NCBI GenBank assembly: GCA_035487295.1
Contig: DATHMH010000042.1
Coordinates: forward strand, 124,001 to 188,000
Direction: 5' to 3'
Source of the DNA: QIAW01 sp035487295
Lineage (GTDB): Bacteria > Acidobacteriota > Terriglobia > Terriglobales > Acidobacteriaceae
DNA: 64,000 bases
Below, piece by piece: positions 56,011 through 64,000 of this stretch. Below the pieces are notes generated by a model. That model was given only the letters and a program-made list of their open reading frames with translations, did not search any database and was not told the origin of the DNA. Within the stretch, counting starts at the first letter, position 1; the number at the start of each line of letters is the position of its first letter. A program made the position numbers and the translations under genes.

Positions 56011-56964
56011 GTGGAAATTCTCGACCTGCGCCATTTTCGCTCCTCTGATTTGCGCTCTCTTCTGGATGAAGAGTCGCGCGCGTGGTCGCGCCTGCTTTCC
56101 TGGGACTATAGCGGCTCGGCGGAGATGATCCTCCGCTACATGGATGCCCGCATCCTGCCCGGCTATGCCTGGGTGGAAAACAAGCTGGTGCAGGGATACT
56201 CGTTCTTCGTCTACGAGGGCAGCAAAGGCGTGATCGGCGACCTGTTTGTGCATCCCTCGTATTCCGGCTTGGGACAATATTCCATCGAAGAGCGCCTGCT
56301 GGGGCACGTGATTGAGACCCTGCAACAGTCGCCCGGCATCAACCGCATTGAAGCCCAGTTGCTGCTGCATGAGGCGGCGAGCATGGCGCGTCCGTTTATT
56401 GAAGAGGGATTCCGGCGCTATCCGCGGCTGTTTATGGTGCTGCCCCTGAGCCAGGGCTCAGGCAACGGCAACCACTGGAACCAGCGCCTGCCCGAGGTGG
56501 AGTTCCGCAAATGGTCTGACGAAGACTTTCAGGGCACGGCCTCGGTCATCACCACCGCTTACCGCGACCATATTGATTCCGAGATCAACGACCAATATCG
56601 CACCTCGGCAGGCTCGCTGCGCTTTTTGAACAACATCATCCGCTTTCCCGGCTGCGGGCTCTTTGATCCCGAAGCATCGCTGGTGGCGCGCAGCCGCTCA
56701 ACCCGCGCCCCCCTGGGCGTGATCCTGTGTTCGCGGGTGCGCAACGATGTAGGCCACGTGACCCAGGTGTGCGTTGCCCCCGAATATCGCGGACGCGGCC
56801 TGGGCAAGGCGCTGCTCTGCATGGCGTGCGGCGAATTGCAGAAACGCAGTTGCCGCGCGCTTTCACTCACCGTGACGGAAGCCAACCTTCCCGCCGTCAA
56901 CCTTTATAAGCGCATGGGCTTCGCCATTCACCGGATTTTTGATGCTTTTGTTTGGGAAGGATGA
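56011..56964 (+). CDS. Tandem GNAT acetyltransferase
   Basis: 317 residues starting GTG 56011. The N-terminal half (about 1-150) is a degenerate GNAT with VIGDLFVHPSYSGLGQYS; the C-terminal half (about 165-315) is a complete GNAT with the acetyl-CoA loop VTQVCVAPEYRGRGLGKALL and NLYKRMGF. Double-GNAT proteins of this form often acetylate amino groups of small molecules or proteins; the substrate is unknown. It is the last gene of a three-gene plus-strand run. Confidence 0.88.
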   Translation: MEILDLRHFRSSDLRSLLDEESRAWSRLLSWDYSGSAEMILRYMDARILPGYAWVENKLVQGYSFFVYEGSKGVIGDLFVHPSYSGLGQYSIEERLLGHVIETLQQSPGINRIEAQLLLHEAASMARPFIEEGFRRYPRLFMVLPLSQGSGNGNHWNQRLPEVEFRKWSDEDFQGTASVITTAYRDHIDSEINDQYRTSAGSLRFLNNIIRFPGCGLFDPEASLVARSRSTRAPLGVILCSRVRNDVGHVTQVCVAPEYRGRGLGKALLCMACGELQKRSCRALSLTVTEANLPAVNLYKRMGFAIHRIFDAFVWEG

Positions 56965-57155
56965 GGGGATTGGGTCATTGGGTCATCGGATCATTGGGTC
57001 ATTTTGGAGAAGTTCGAAGTCAGCAGTTTGATTTGTGATTTACGATTTTCGATTTACGATTTTTGATTTTAAATCGGAAATCGTAAATCGTAAATTCGAG
57101 ATTCAATGATTCAATGACCCGATGAATCAATGATTCAATTCTTCGATTCAATTCT
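56965..57155. repeat. Nested stuttering-word inverted repeat between convergent genes
   Basis: Outer arms are built from CATTGGGTCATT words (56970-57000) and their complement CAATGACCCGATGAATCAATG (about 57104-57140, given in part); inner arms (57038-57096) are built from ATTTACGATTT words. The whole nearly 190 bases can fold on itself. It lies between a plus-strand stop (56964) and a minus-strand stop (57156). A related single-word array is at 62945-63044. Confidence 0.7.
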
Positions 57156-57344
57156 TCAATGTTTCAGGATCCACAAAAACCAGCCGCCAACAATAACGCC
57201 AACGACAAACCACATAAAAGATTTGGCGCCATAGCGCACTTGTTCGCGCACACCTTCTTTTTGGGTGATCCCAAAAACGATGGAGGCGCAGAGCGCAAAC
57301 AGAACAGCGGCGGTGAAGTGAGAGAGTTCCAGGTGTGTGTTCAC
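57156..57344 (-). CDS. Small membrane protein of unknown function
   Basis: 62 residues with two hydrophobic segments (about 8-26, 40-59). Its ATG overlaps the stop of the preceding gene by 4 bases (57341-57344), so it belongs to the operon 57751-57156 and is probably translationally coupled. Confidence 0.7.
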   Translation of the reverse strand: MNTHLELSHFTAAVLFALCASIVFGITQKEGVREQVRYGAKSFMWFVVGVIVGGWFLWILKH

Positions 57345-57751
57345 GATTTTTTCCCGATGGCGATTTGGTGCGCATCTACCGCGCTGATGATGTTCAAAAG
57401 TCCGGCCACGATGATGAATTTAGTGCCATAGTCGGCGGCGGCGATGTTAATGGCGCCCTGGCCCCAATCCATGGTTCGGCCCAGCATGTAGAGGCCGCCC
57501 GAGCCGATGTCGCCCACAAAGCCGAGCATCTCGAGCACGTCTCCGGTATTGGGCGTGTAGATATGGCCCTGCATCATCAGCCCGAGAAAGAACATGACAG
57601 AAACGGAGATCAGGAGCAGCAGCCCGCGAATCCATTTTTTCTGGATCAGGTGACCGGCGCCGGGGACCAACCACCCCACCAGCGGGGCCACAATGCCCAT
57701 CATGTTTATAGGATATTCCTGCGTATTGATTTTTTCCGATGCGGTGGCCAT
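57341..57751 (-). CDS. DUF6677-like membrane protein
   Basis: 136 residues with about four hydrophobic segments and the N-terminal PLVGWLVPGAGHLIQKKWIRGL pattern seen in acidobacterial DUF6677-type proteins. It follows the M24 peptidase gene by 11 bases, suggesting one operon. Function unknown. Confidence 0.75.
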   Translation of the reverse strand: MATASEKINTQEYPINMMGIVAPLVGWLVPGAGHLIQKKWIRGLLLLISVSVMFFLGLMMQGHIYTPNTGDVLEMLGFVGDIGSGGLYMLGRTMDWGQGAINIAAADYGTKFIIVAGLLNIISAVDAHQIAIGKKS

Positions 57752-57762
57752 GATTGTCGAGA

Positions 57763-58929
57763 TTAAATAAGCACGATCTCCTTTTGGATTTTTCCGGTCA
57801 CTTCGGCTGAGCCGGCGCGCACCAGCATGTTCACCTCGCTGCGCACGCCAAACTCGGGCAGGTAGATTCCGGGTTCAATGGAAAAACAACTGTTGGGAAT
57901 GATTTCGCGCTCGTCTTTGGTTTCGAGGTTATCCATATTAGCGCCGTTGGCATGCACGCTGGTGCCGATGGAGTGGCCGGTGCGATGCACGAAATATTCT
58001 CCGTAGCCCGCCTGCGTAATCGCGTCGCGCGTGGCCTTGTCCACTTCCCAACCGGCGAGCTTGCGCCTGGCAGCCATTGCCGATTTTACCGTCTGCACGC
58101 CGGTATCGCGAGCGTTGCGCACAATATCAAAAATCTTCGCGTGCTGCTCAGGGACGACAGAGCCGACAAAGCCGGTCCATGTAATGTCATAGTAAACCGC
58201 GTTGGGCGTGTTCTTTTTGGCCCAGATATCCAGCAGCACAAAATCCCCTTCTTTGATCTTAGCAGTACGGTCGGCGCGCGGCTCAAAGTGCGGATCGCCG
58301 CTGTGCTGGTTCACAGCGACAATGGGCGGATCTTCGGTGATCAGGTTCTCACGGCGGAAGGCTTCCATGATCCACTGCTGCATCTCATATTCGTGCGTGC
58401 CGCCGCTGCGGGCTCGCCGGCCGATCTCCTGAAAGGCAGATGCTGTAACCTGGTCCACGGCGTCGCGGGCGGCAAAGTGGCTTTGAATCTGCTCTTCCGT
58501 CCAAGCCGCCTCAAAGCGCGCCACCAGGTCGCCCGAGCTGACAATATCTTTATCGAAGCTGCGCACCAACTCGATGGTTCCCGCGTCCACCAGTCCAATG
58601 TAGGGAACCAGATTATTCGGTGAGTACTGCATGGCGATGAGTTCATAGGGCGCCAGCATGGACTTCAGCTTTTCCCAAAGCTCCGGCCAGGCAGCATATT
58701 GTTCCTTTTGTCCGGGTAGAGTATCGAGATGCCCGGCCTCGATGCGGTGCACCAGCTTGCGCGGCTCGCCTTCATCAGGAATGATGTAGAACCAGCGGCG
58801 CGTGACCATTGTATCCTCGCGCAACCCCAGAACCCTGTAGGCGATGGGATCGCGATGGTGATGGTCGTAAAACAGCCATGCGTCGAAATCGCGCTCACGC
58901 AGGGCCGACTGAATGCCCTTCAGGTCCAT
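57763..58929 (-). CDS. M24-family aminopeptidase (Xaa-Pro type)
   Basis: 388 residues. The C-terminal creatinase/prolidase fold (about 160-385) has the dinuclear metal ligands: FVLLDIWAKK (Asp), YYDITW (Asp), HRTGHSIG (His), SIEPGIYL (Glu) and RSEVN (Glu). The N-terminal about 150 residues form the usual non-catalytic domain. Cleaves dipeptides or N-terminal Xaa-Pro bonds in the cytoplasm. First gene of the operon continuing through 57156. Confidence 0.93.
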   Translation of the reverse strand: MDLKGIQSALRERDFDAWLFYDHHHRDPIAYRVLGLREDTMVTRRWFYIIPDEGEPRKLVHRIEAGHLDTLPGQKEQYAAWPELWEKLKSMLAPYELIAMQYSPNNLVPYIGLVDAGTIELVRSFDKDIVSSGDLVARFEAAWTEEQIQSHFAARDAVDQVTASAFQEIGRRARSGGTHEYEMQQWIMEAFRRENLITEDPPIVAVNQHSGDPHFEPRADRTAKIKEGDFVLLDIWAKKNTPNAVYYDITWTGFVGSVVPEQHAKIFDIVRNARDTGVQTVKSAMAARRKLAGWEVDKATRDAITQAGYGEYFVHRTGHSIGTSVHANGANMDNLETKDEREIIPNSCFSIEPGIYLPEFGVRSEVNMLVRAGSAEVTGKIQKEIVLI

Positions 58930-58974
58930 AGGTCAAACCTTGATTCTAAATGGAAAGCGCGCAGCGTGCCATGA

Positions 58975-59748
58975 CTAGGGCTGGCCCTCAGCTTTTCTCA
59001 GGATTTGCGCCTTTGCACTCGGCGTCAGCTTCTCACACGCAATACGCAGGACCAGGCGTGGAGCTTTGTCTTTGATTTTCATCAGGAACGGCACTTGCGA
59101 ACTGGGATTGGCTTTGCCCATCTCGCGCAGCAACCATCCCAGGCCCTTGCGAACCATGTCGTCTTTGTCTTTTAGAAGCATTTCAGCAAGACAAAATACT
59201 TCTTTGGTGTGGAGTTTGCGGCGTACCGAATGTACCAGGGCAACGCAGGCCGCGCGCCGGGACCAGCGATTGCGCGAGCGCGCCCAGACAAACACCCGGC
59301 TGATGTAGCCAGGATGCGAGACGATCATTGGACCTAGGACGCTGTGGCATAGGTCGTCACACTCATCCCAACTGGTGATGAGAGGGATCCAGCGTTCCAG
59401 GCGGCGGAATTCGGCGGCGCCCAGGAAAGATGCTTTGCCGCGCAGCAGTCGTCGGCTCTGCGGATCAAGAAGCATAACGGCAGCGTGGGCTTCTTCCCCG
59501 GTCTTTTTGGCATGAAAGAGCTTGTCGGCAACTTCGAAGAGAAGCTTCTCGCCACCGGCAGCTTCGATCTCGCGGCCCATTGCAGCGGCATAGCGCCGCA
59601 GATCAGCAGTGCGCCATCCGTGGCGCTTGACCGGCTCTTTGAAGAAGTGCTGCTGCGATCGGGCGCGATCACGGTTGCCGCCGCTACGCAAGTCCTTAAC
59701 AATGCGGCGAAGAAAATGCTCTGCGGTTCTGATCCCTCTTTTTGCCAT
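58975..59748 (-). CDS. DNA alkylation repair protein (AlkD-like)
   Basis: 257 residues, all-alpha with HEAT-like repeats. Diagnostic: FFKEPVKRHGWRTADLRR near the start, WDECDDLCHSVLGPMI and the WSRRAACVAL/MVRKGLGWLLREMG helices in the second half. AlkD-type glycosylases remove 3- and 7-alkylpurines without base flipping. It is 226 bases upstream of the M24 gene and may be transcribed with it. Confidence 0.9.
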   Translation of the reverse strand: MAKRGIRTAEHFLRRIVKDLRSGGNRDRARSQQHFFKEPVKRHGWRTADLRRYAAAMGREIEAAGGEKLLFEVADKLFHAKKTGEEAHAAVMLLDPQSRRLLRGKASFLGAAEFRRLERWIPLITSWDECDDLCHSVLGPMIVSHPGYISRVFVWARSRNRWSRRAACVALVHSVRRKLHTKEVFCLAEMLLKDKDDMVRKGLGWLLREMGKANPSSQVPFLMKIKDKAPRLVLRIACEKLTPSAKAQILRKAEGQP

Positions 59749-59784
59749 TGTCTCAGTGCTTTCCTGCCAGGCTCGGTTCTGCGA

Positions 59785-60363
59785 TTACTTCTGTGTGACC
59801 GTCAACTTGTGGTAGCCGATGATGGCGACATCAATCCTGTCAGGCAATGAAAATTCTGAATCCATGCCCACGTTGGGATACTTCGGCTTGAGATATTCGT
59901 TAATAAAGAACTCGAGCGCCATCGGCGGAACATCGATTCCATCGATGCTGACGTTGCGCACGTGTATCTTGCCTTGGCCGTTGCTGCCTGCGGCATCAGA
60001 TTCGACGCGCACATTGTGAGTGCCGCTAAACATGGACAACAAGGCATTGGAAGATGGCTCTCCGGCGCGGATCTGGTCAAAATCAACGATTGCCAGCGCG
60101 GTGAGCACTCCTGACTGGCCCTGAAAAGTGACCCGCTTCACCCCTTGCGGCAGCTTCACGCGTCCGGCGGCAAAGTAGTCGTTAAATTCTTCCTCTGTCA
60201 TCACGGTTGGAGTCTGATCGGGTTGCGCTGATTTGGCATTCTCCTGGATGTGGTCCAGTTTGCGTTGCAGGCTGTCGGCCAGACGATGCTGCGAGGCGGG
60301 CTGCTGTCCCGCGATGCAAACGCAGCCCATCAGAAAAACGGCGGTAATCCAAATAGCCTTCAT
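59785..60363 (-). CDS. Exported protein of unknown function
   Basis: 192 residues from ATG 60363. Signal peptide (about 1-20, IWITAVFLMGCVCIAG), an N-terminal coiled-coil-like stretch (LADSLQRKLDHIQENAKSA), and a beta-rich domain (VKRVTFQGQSGVLTALAIVDFD, VDVPPMALEFF-type strands, SLPDRIDVAIIG) with a lipid-binding look. The same pattern occurs in acidobacterial DUF-type proteins. Function unknown. Confidence 0.6.
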   Translation of the reverse strand: MKAIWITAVFLMGCVCIAGQQPASQHRLADSLQRKLDHIQENAKSAQPDQTPTVMTEEEFNDYFAAGRVKLPQGVKRVTFQGQSGVLTALAIVDFDQIRAGEPSSNALLSMFSGTHNVRVESDAAGSNGQGKIHVRNVSIDGIDVPPMALEFFINEYLKPKYPNVGMDSEFSLPDRIDVAIIGYHKLTVTQK

Positions 60364-60393
60364 GGGTGGATCCAAATTTAATAATGAACAGCT

Positions 60394-61860
60394 CTAGGCT
60401 GCAACCTTTTCGGCGGCAGCAGGGGCTGGAGTTGGTCTTAGCGTTTTGTCGTAGATCCACAGCAGCAGCGCGGTCGCGATGCCACCAGCTGTAATCGCGC
60501 ACCAAACAAGCATTGGCCGGTGCTGGACTTCACCGAAATGATGCATCAGCTTTCCGCCCAGCCAGCCGCCGATCAGCGAGCCGATGCCGATGGGCAAGAA
60601 GGCAAAACCCATATAAGTTCCCTGCTGCCCTGGCGGCGCAAGTCGCGAGATATATTCGTAGTAGCGCGGCGATTGGATAATTTCTCCGATGGCCAGAATG
60701 AACAATGACAGAACCGCAGCCCAAATCGCCGGCCGCGAGGCAATTATCAGCCACGCAAGCGACGTGATCACTGTACCTAGAATGACTGCCTGCAGTGGAG
60801 GAATTTTACGGGTGAGATAATTCGCCAACAGCGTAAACGCGATCACAGTCGCTCCATCCGTCACCAGAATGAGCTCCACTTTTGCATTCGGATTGATATA
60901 AGTCTGAATGTATCCAGGCAGGCTGATGTACTGTTGCCAAAATACGATCCAATATCCGCTGAAAAGCACCAGGAACCACATGAAGCGGCTGATGCCGGCG
61001 AGCACAAGCACGAGCAACCCAAGCCACACCCACCATGGCACGTTCAACGGATAGAACCACATCACGATGCGCAGGACCAGCGCAAGGAACAATACCGGTA
61101 AGACGAGCCGGTAATTGCCCAGCACGATGCAAAAATTCCGTGCCACTTGCGAGATCGAGGGTGGAGGCGTGTCGCCGGGCTTGCGGGGCTCGCGGAAGAA
61201 GAGAAGAACCACAAAGAACATGGCGAAGACGCTGAGCGCGGCGATTCGATAGACATTCTCGATTCCCAGGCGCTGATGCGCCCATGAGGCCAGAAAAGGG
61301 CCGGCGCCGCCGCCGATATTCACCATGGTGTAGTAAATCGAATAGCCGATCGAACGGACATTTTCTTTTGAGGCCCGGGCCGTGGTGCCCACGACGCACG
61401 GTTTCACCAGCGAAATGCCGAGCGCCGGCAGCACTAAAACAAACCCAACAAATAAGCCGAGCGGCACTGCATTGCGGACGGGCGCCAGCCAAGATGCCCC
61501 AATCGAGCCGATCAGAAAATAAGCGACCGCCAGGATGAGATATGCCATGGAAAGGGCCCGGCGGAAGCCGAGGCGGTCGGCGGCAGCTCCTCCGAAAATC
61601 GCAAGAAACCACACCATGCCGCCGAAGATTCCGGTCAACGTTCCGGTCTGCTCAGTGGAAAAATTCAGCCTCCCTTGCAGGTAGAGCGCAAGCGAAGCAA
61701 AGGCACCGTAATAGGAAAGCCGCTCGAAAATCTCGCTGATATTGGCGACCCAGAAAGGGCGCTCGAAGCCGGTCTGTATCTCGCGCAAACGCTCGGAAAG
61801 GGGCAAGAAATTCTCCTTATCTATCAACAGCACGGGCAAAGCCATCAGGAAACGTAACAA
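60394..61860 (-). CDS. Major facilitator/peptide-transporter (POT)-like membrane protein
   Basis: 488 residues with about 12-14 hydrophobic segments. FERPFWVANISEIFERLSYYGAFASLALYL and GGMVWFLAIFGGAAADRLGFRRAL resemble proton-dependent oligopeptide transporters (PTR2/POT), where ExxERxxYYG is a signature; here EIFERLSYYG fits well. Likely an H+-coupled di/tripeptide or related solute importer. ATG 61845 is an alternative start. Confidence 0.85.
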   Translation of the reverse strand: MLRFLMALPVLLIDKENFLPLSERLREIQTGFERPFWVANISEIFERLSYYGAFASLALYLQGRLNFSTEQTGTLTGIFGGMVWFLAIFGGAAADRLGFRRALSMAYLILAVAYFLIGSIGASWLAPVRNAVPLGLFVGFVLVLPALGISLVKPCVVGTTARASKENVRSIGYSIYYTMVNIGGGAGPFLASWAHQRLGIENVYRIAALSVFAMFFVVLLFFREPRKPGDTPPPSISQVARNFCIVLGNYRLVLPVLFLALVLRIVMWFYPLNVPWWVWLGLLVLVLAGISRFMWFLVLFSGYWIVFWQQYISLPGYIQTYINPNAKVELILVTDGATVIAFTLLANYLTRKIPPLQAVILGTVITSLAWLIIASRPAIWAAVLSLFILAIGEIIQSPRYYEYISRLAPPGQQGTYMGFAFLPIGIGSLIGGWLGGKLMHHFGEVQHRPMLVWCAITAGGIATALLLWIYDKTLRPTPAPAAAEKVAA

Positions 61861-61874
61861 GCTACGTCTCTACG
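61852..61874. repeat. REP-like hairpin, AGAGACGTA family, copy 3 (truncated)
   Basis: ACGTAACAAGCTACGT followed by CTCTAC. It overlaps the first codons of the annotated start of the MFS gene and precedes the YggU gene's stop, supporting the downstream ATG at 61845 as the true start of the MFS protein. Confidence 0.6.
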
Positions 61875-61884
61875 GATCATAGAT

Positions 61885-62178
61885 TCAAATGCCGGGATTT
61901 AAATGCCGGCGAAGCTGCTCTGCCGTGATCCCGCTGATGCGAATGACTTTAAGGCGGCTGGTTGCGCCGCTGGCTATGGTAACGGAGGAGCGCGGCACTT
62001 TCAAAAGTTTTGCGAAAAATTCTATGCAGGCCTCATTCGCTCGCCCTTCGACCGGAGGAGCCTTGAGCGCCAGCTTGAGGGCATCGCCTAGCTCGCCAAT
62101 GACGGCATCGTGTTTGGAGCGAGGGTGGACCTTTACAGCGAAGCTGATGCCCACATTATTTTCGTGGATGGTAAACAT
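61885..62178 (-). CDS. DUF167/YggU family protein
   Basis: 97 residues, the complete YggU/UPF0235 fold with VKVHPRSKHDAVIG, LKLALKAPPVEGRANEACIEFFAKLLKV and SGATSRLKVIRISG. Function unknown, but the family often sits beside YggS as it does here (58-base gap). Confidence 0.92.
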   Translation of the reverse strand: MFTIHENNVGISFAVKVHPRSKHDAVIGELGDALKLALKAPPVEGRANEACIEFFAKLLKVPRSSVTIASGATSRLKVIRISGITAEQLRRHLNPGI

Positions 62179-62236
62179 GTGAAGAAGTTCTCGGTTCTCA
62201 GTTCTCAGTCAGTTGTCAGTCGCCAGTTTTCGGCAA
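62179..62236. repeat. Stuttering TCTCAG/GTCAGT word array
   Basis: In the spacer between YggS and YggU the plus strand reads TTCTCGGTTCTCAGTTCTC, then AGTCAGTTGTCAGTCGCC. It is a degenerate short-word array like those at 2007-2055 and 3907-3999. Confidence 0.6.
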
Positions 62237-62944
62237 TCATTTTTCATTTCCAATCCGCTCGCCGAAGATGGCCGTACCGATTCGCACGCAGGTTGAGCCT
62301 TCTTCAATCGCAACCTCGAAATCGTGCGACATGCCCATGGAAAGCGCGCTCAGCTTCAGCCCTGACGGCTTCGCGAGCTCATCGCGCAACTGCCGCAACC
62401 GGCGAAAATAAGGCCGAGCGCCTTCGGGATTTTCCGTGAAAGGAGGAATTGCCATCAGGCCGCGGATTTCAAGATGAGTGAGTTCGGCGCTCTGCTTCAG
62501 CAGATCCCGCAACTCTGGGGAATCGGGAGAGAAACCGTGCTTGGAATCTTCTGCTCCGATATTGATTTCCAGAAGCGCTTCTAATTTTTTGCCGAACGCC
62601 TGGGCGGCGGCGTTCAATCGTTGGGCCAGGCGGATGGAATCGACGGAATCAACAGCAGCGAAAAGCTCGGCGGCCTGACTGCTCTTATTCGATTGCAGGT
62701 GCCCGATCAGGCGCCAGCGCGCTTCCGAACAAGCATGCAGCGCTTCCGCCTTCCCGGTGAATTCCTGCACCCGGTTTTCGCCGAAGACCCGGACTCCAGC
62801 CTTGTAGGCTTCTATGATCCGCGCAGGCTCGACGGTTTTGGTGACTGCCATCAGCGTTACTTCTTCTGGAGAGCGGTTGACGCGGCGGGCGGCGTTGGCG
62901 ATGCGCTCAAGGATGACAGCGACGTTTTGCACGATGGAAGTCAT
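62237..62944 (-). CDS. YggS/PROSC-type pyridoxal-phosphate homeostasis protein
   Basis: 235 residues, the full fold-type III barrel. The PLP lysine lies in LMAVTKTV (Lys36); also present are FGENRVQEF, WRLIGHLQSNK and LSMGMSHDFEVAIEEGSTCVRIGTAIFG. Binds PLP and buffers amino-acid and cofactor balance in the cytoplasm. Linked to YggU downstream. Confidence 0.96.
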   Translation of the reverse strand: MTSIVQNVAVILERIANAARRVNRSPEEVTLMAVTKTVEPARIIEAYKAGVRVFGENRVQEFTGKAEALHACSEARWRLIGHLQSNKSSQAAELFAAVDSVDSIRLAQRLNAAAQAFGKKLEALLEINIGAEDSKHGFSPDSPELRDLLKQSAELTHLEIRGLMAIPPFTENPEGARPYFRRLRQLRDELAKPSGLKLSALSMGMSHDFEVAIEEGSTCVRIGTAIFGERIGNEK

Positions 62945-63044
62945 TGAAGCATTGGGTCATTGGGTGATCGAACCATTGGATCATCGCGCCATTACCCAAT
63001 TACTCAATTTCTACAATGACTCAATGACCCAATGATTCAATGAA
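62945..63044. repeat. Stuttering CATTGGGTCATT/CAATGA word inverted repeat
   Basis: About 100 bases made of CATTGGGTCATTGGGT-type words on the left and complementary CAATGACCCAATGATTCAATG-type words on the right (longer run given only in part). Same word set as the outer arms at 56970-57140. Confidence 0.7.
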
Positions 63045-64000
63045 TCAATCTTTCTTCCCGCCTTCCAGCGGCTTGCGGGCAAAATAATACAGTGCTGCGG
63101 CCAGCAGCACGAAGGCGGCTACGGCAACCAGATTGCCTACCAGCTCGCTGTTGGCTATGAGAGGAACCTTCAACGCCATTGAGTCGTCGTGCAGCACTTT
63201 CATGTTTTCCAGAGCTCTCACGCCAATGCCAAGCAGACCCATGACACCACCTGCAGCGATGAGTCCACTGGCGAAGAGCGACCCGGGACTCACCTCGCTT
63301 TCTGTGGGTTTTTCACCAGCACGTTTTGCGGACGATTCCACCAGCCAGCGGACCACGCCTCCCGCAAAGATGGCCAACGTTGTGCCAATCGAGAGGTAAG
63401 CGCCCACAGCAAAGGCCAGCGAACGTATGCCCAGTAATTCTACGCACACGACAAGAAAGACGCCGAGCATGACCAGGCGCCATGGCAACTTATGGGAAAG
63501 GATGCCGTTGATGACCGTGGACATCAACCGCGCCTGCGGAGCCGCTGCCCGCTCGCTGCCGATACCTTGAATCCACTGCACATCGATCTGGCCCGTTTTT
63601 GGGTTATAGAGATATTTGCCGTTATCAATCTCGGTGGAATTGATGGCGTTGAGCAGGGAGTAATTGTCGCCCTGGGCCGTGACCTTTTGCCCGTGAGCGT
63701 CTTTGTAGCTGAAGGAATCGCGATCAAACGCCGATTCTTCCACGGTCACACCAGAGGGCAGATGGTTGATATCAACCTGCTTGACGAGGGGCCGGAACTC
63801 TTCCAGATATTTGTTCATGCCGATCAATACGTAACCGACGACAAACGTGGAAACCGTCACACCGATCAGCAGTGCAAGCTGCTGTGCTTTGGGCGTGGCC
63901 CCGATCAGGTAGCCGGTCTTTAGATCTTGCGATGTATCGCCAGCATTGGAGGAGGCGATGCATACCACACCCCCAACAGCCAGCACCAGGGCCCCAAAGG
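63045..64000 (-). CDS. OPT-family oligopeptide transporter, C-terminal part
   Basis: The visible 318 codons are the C-terminal half of an OPT transporter; the reading frame continues past position 64000 (an internal GTG at 63986 is not the start). Family landmarks: CIASSNAGDTSQDLKTGYLIGATPKAQQ and later hydrophobic helices (about five). Imports oligopeptides or metal-siderophore complexes in relatives. Between helices lies a soluble segment of about 90 residues, longer than in most bacterial OPTs. Confidence 0.9.
   Translation of the reverse strand, partial: FGALVLAVGGVVCIASSNAGDTSQDLKTGYLIGATPKAQQLALLIGVTVSTFVVGYVLIGMNKYLEEFRPLVKQVDINHLPSGVTVEESAFDRDSFSYKDAHGQKVTAQGDNYSLLNAINSTEIDNGKYLYNPKTGQIDVQWIQGIGSERAAAPQARLMSTVINGILSHKLPWRLVMLGVFLVVCVELLGIRSLAFAVGAYLSIGTTLAIFAGGVVRWLVESSAKRAGEKPTESEVSPGSLFASGLIAAGGVMGLLGIGVRALENMKVLHDDSMALKVPLIANSELVGNLVAVAAFVLLAAALYYFARKPLEGGKKD

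Overview
The window looks like a piece of an Acidobacteriota chromosome, most likely class Terriglobia. This is inferred from gene style only: many short secreted proteins of unknown function, FecR/CHASE2/NtrC signalling, a GSII-type glutamine synthetase, a MASE1 sensor, many ECF sigma factors, and gene-poor spacers full of small hairpins. No rRNA or marker gene is present, so the assignment is tentative. Gene density is moderate, both strands are used, and both ends cut genes (a probable lpxD at the left, an OPT transporter at the right).

Layout. 1-10.1 kb: lipid A acyltransferase, a cytochrome c lipoprotein, SYLF protein, LuxR-type regulator with a degenerate receiver, SufT-like protein, and an ECF sigma/anti-sigma pair. 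10.15-12.17 kb: tRNA-Arg(CCG) followed by a small islet bounded by an exact 27-bp copy of the tRNA 3' end; it holds two genes that resemble orphan immunity proteins (SUFU and Imm11/DUF1629 types) and no integrase. 12.5-17.5 kb: a signalling block made of a PAS-PAS-GAF sigma-54 activator, a decayed STAS gene, an ECF sigma factor, an intact STAS gene and a soluble histidine kinase. It is built around a 0.58-kb direct duplication that gave the sigma factor and the kinase the same N-terminus. 17.8-30 kb: secreted hydrolase, a 1150-residue beta-helix/CBM6/thaumatin/C-terminal binding-domain exoprotein that may act on fungal beta-glucan, a DsbA-like protein flanked by 40-bp direct repeats, a GPH sugar symporter with a LacI regulator, and a large secreted CXXCH protein with a translationally coupled 57-residue ORF. 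30-34 kb: MFS/spermidine-synthase fusion and glnII.

34-44 kb: an envelope and signalling region. A three-gene overlapping operon (sigma-54 response regulator, CHASE2 kinase, FecR-domain protein) lies beside a secreted protein with a candidate sigma-54 promoter, a STAS-like protein, a type IV pilin, a MASE1 membrane sensor, and an outer-membrane barrel whose Gly/Asn repeats resemble those in the FecR protein. 44-53.2 kb: secreted proteins, a HExxH protease-like gene coupled to a VWA gene, a phosphodiesterase and an OmpA protein. 53.7-54.3 kb: a 0.49-kb element in which a GIY-YIG nuclease gene is enclosed by 51-bp inverted repeats, one of which encodes its C-terminus. 54.5-64 kb: mainly housekeeping genes (CDP-alcohol phosphatidyltransferase, GtrA, double GNAT, M24 peptidase, AlkD-like, MFS, YggU, YggS, OPT).

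Two threads run through the spacers. One is a dispersed repeat (core AGTTCTGAAATCGTC, tail GGGCGCGCC) whose tail equals the end of the tRNA-Arg gene and which keeps a readable minus-strand frame in several copies. The other is a set of stuttering-word inverted repeats, often between convergent genes. The best candidates for something undescribed are the tRNA islet with its repeat family, the duplicated STAS/sigma/kinase block, the GIY-YIG inverted-repeat element, and the glucan-type exoprotein.
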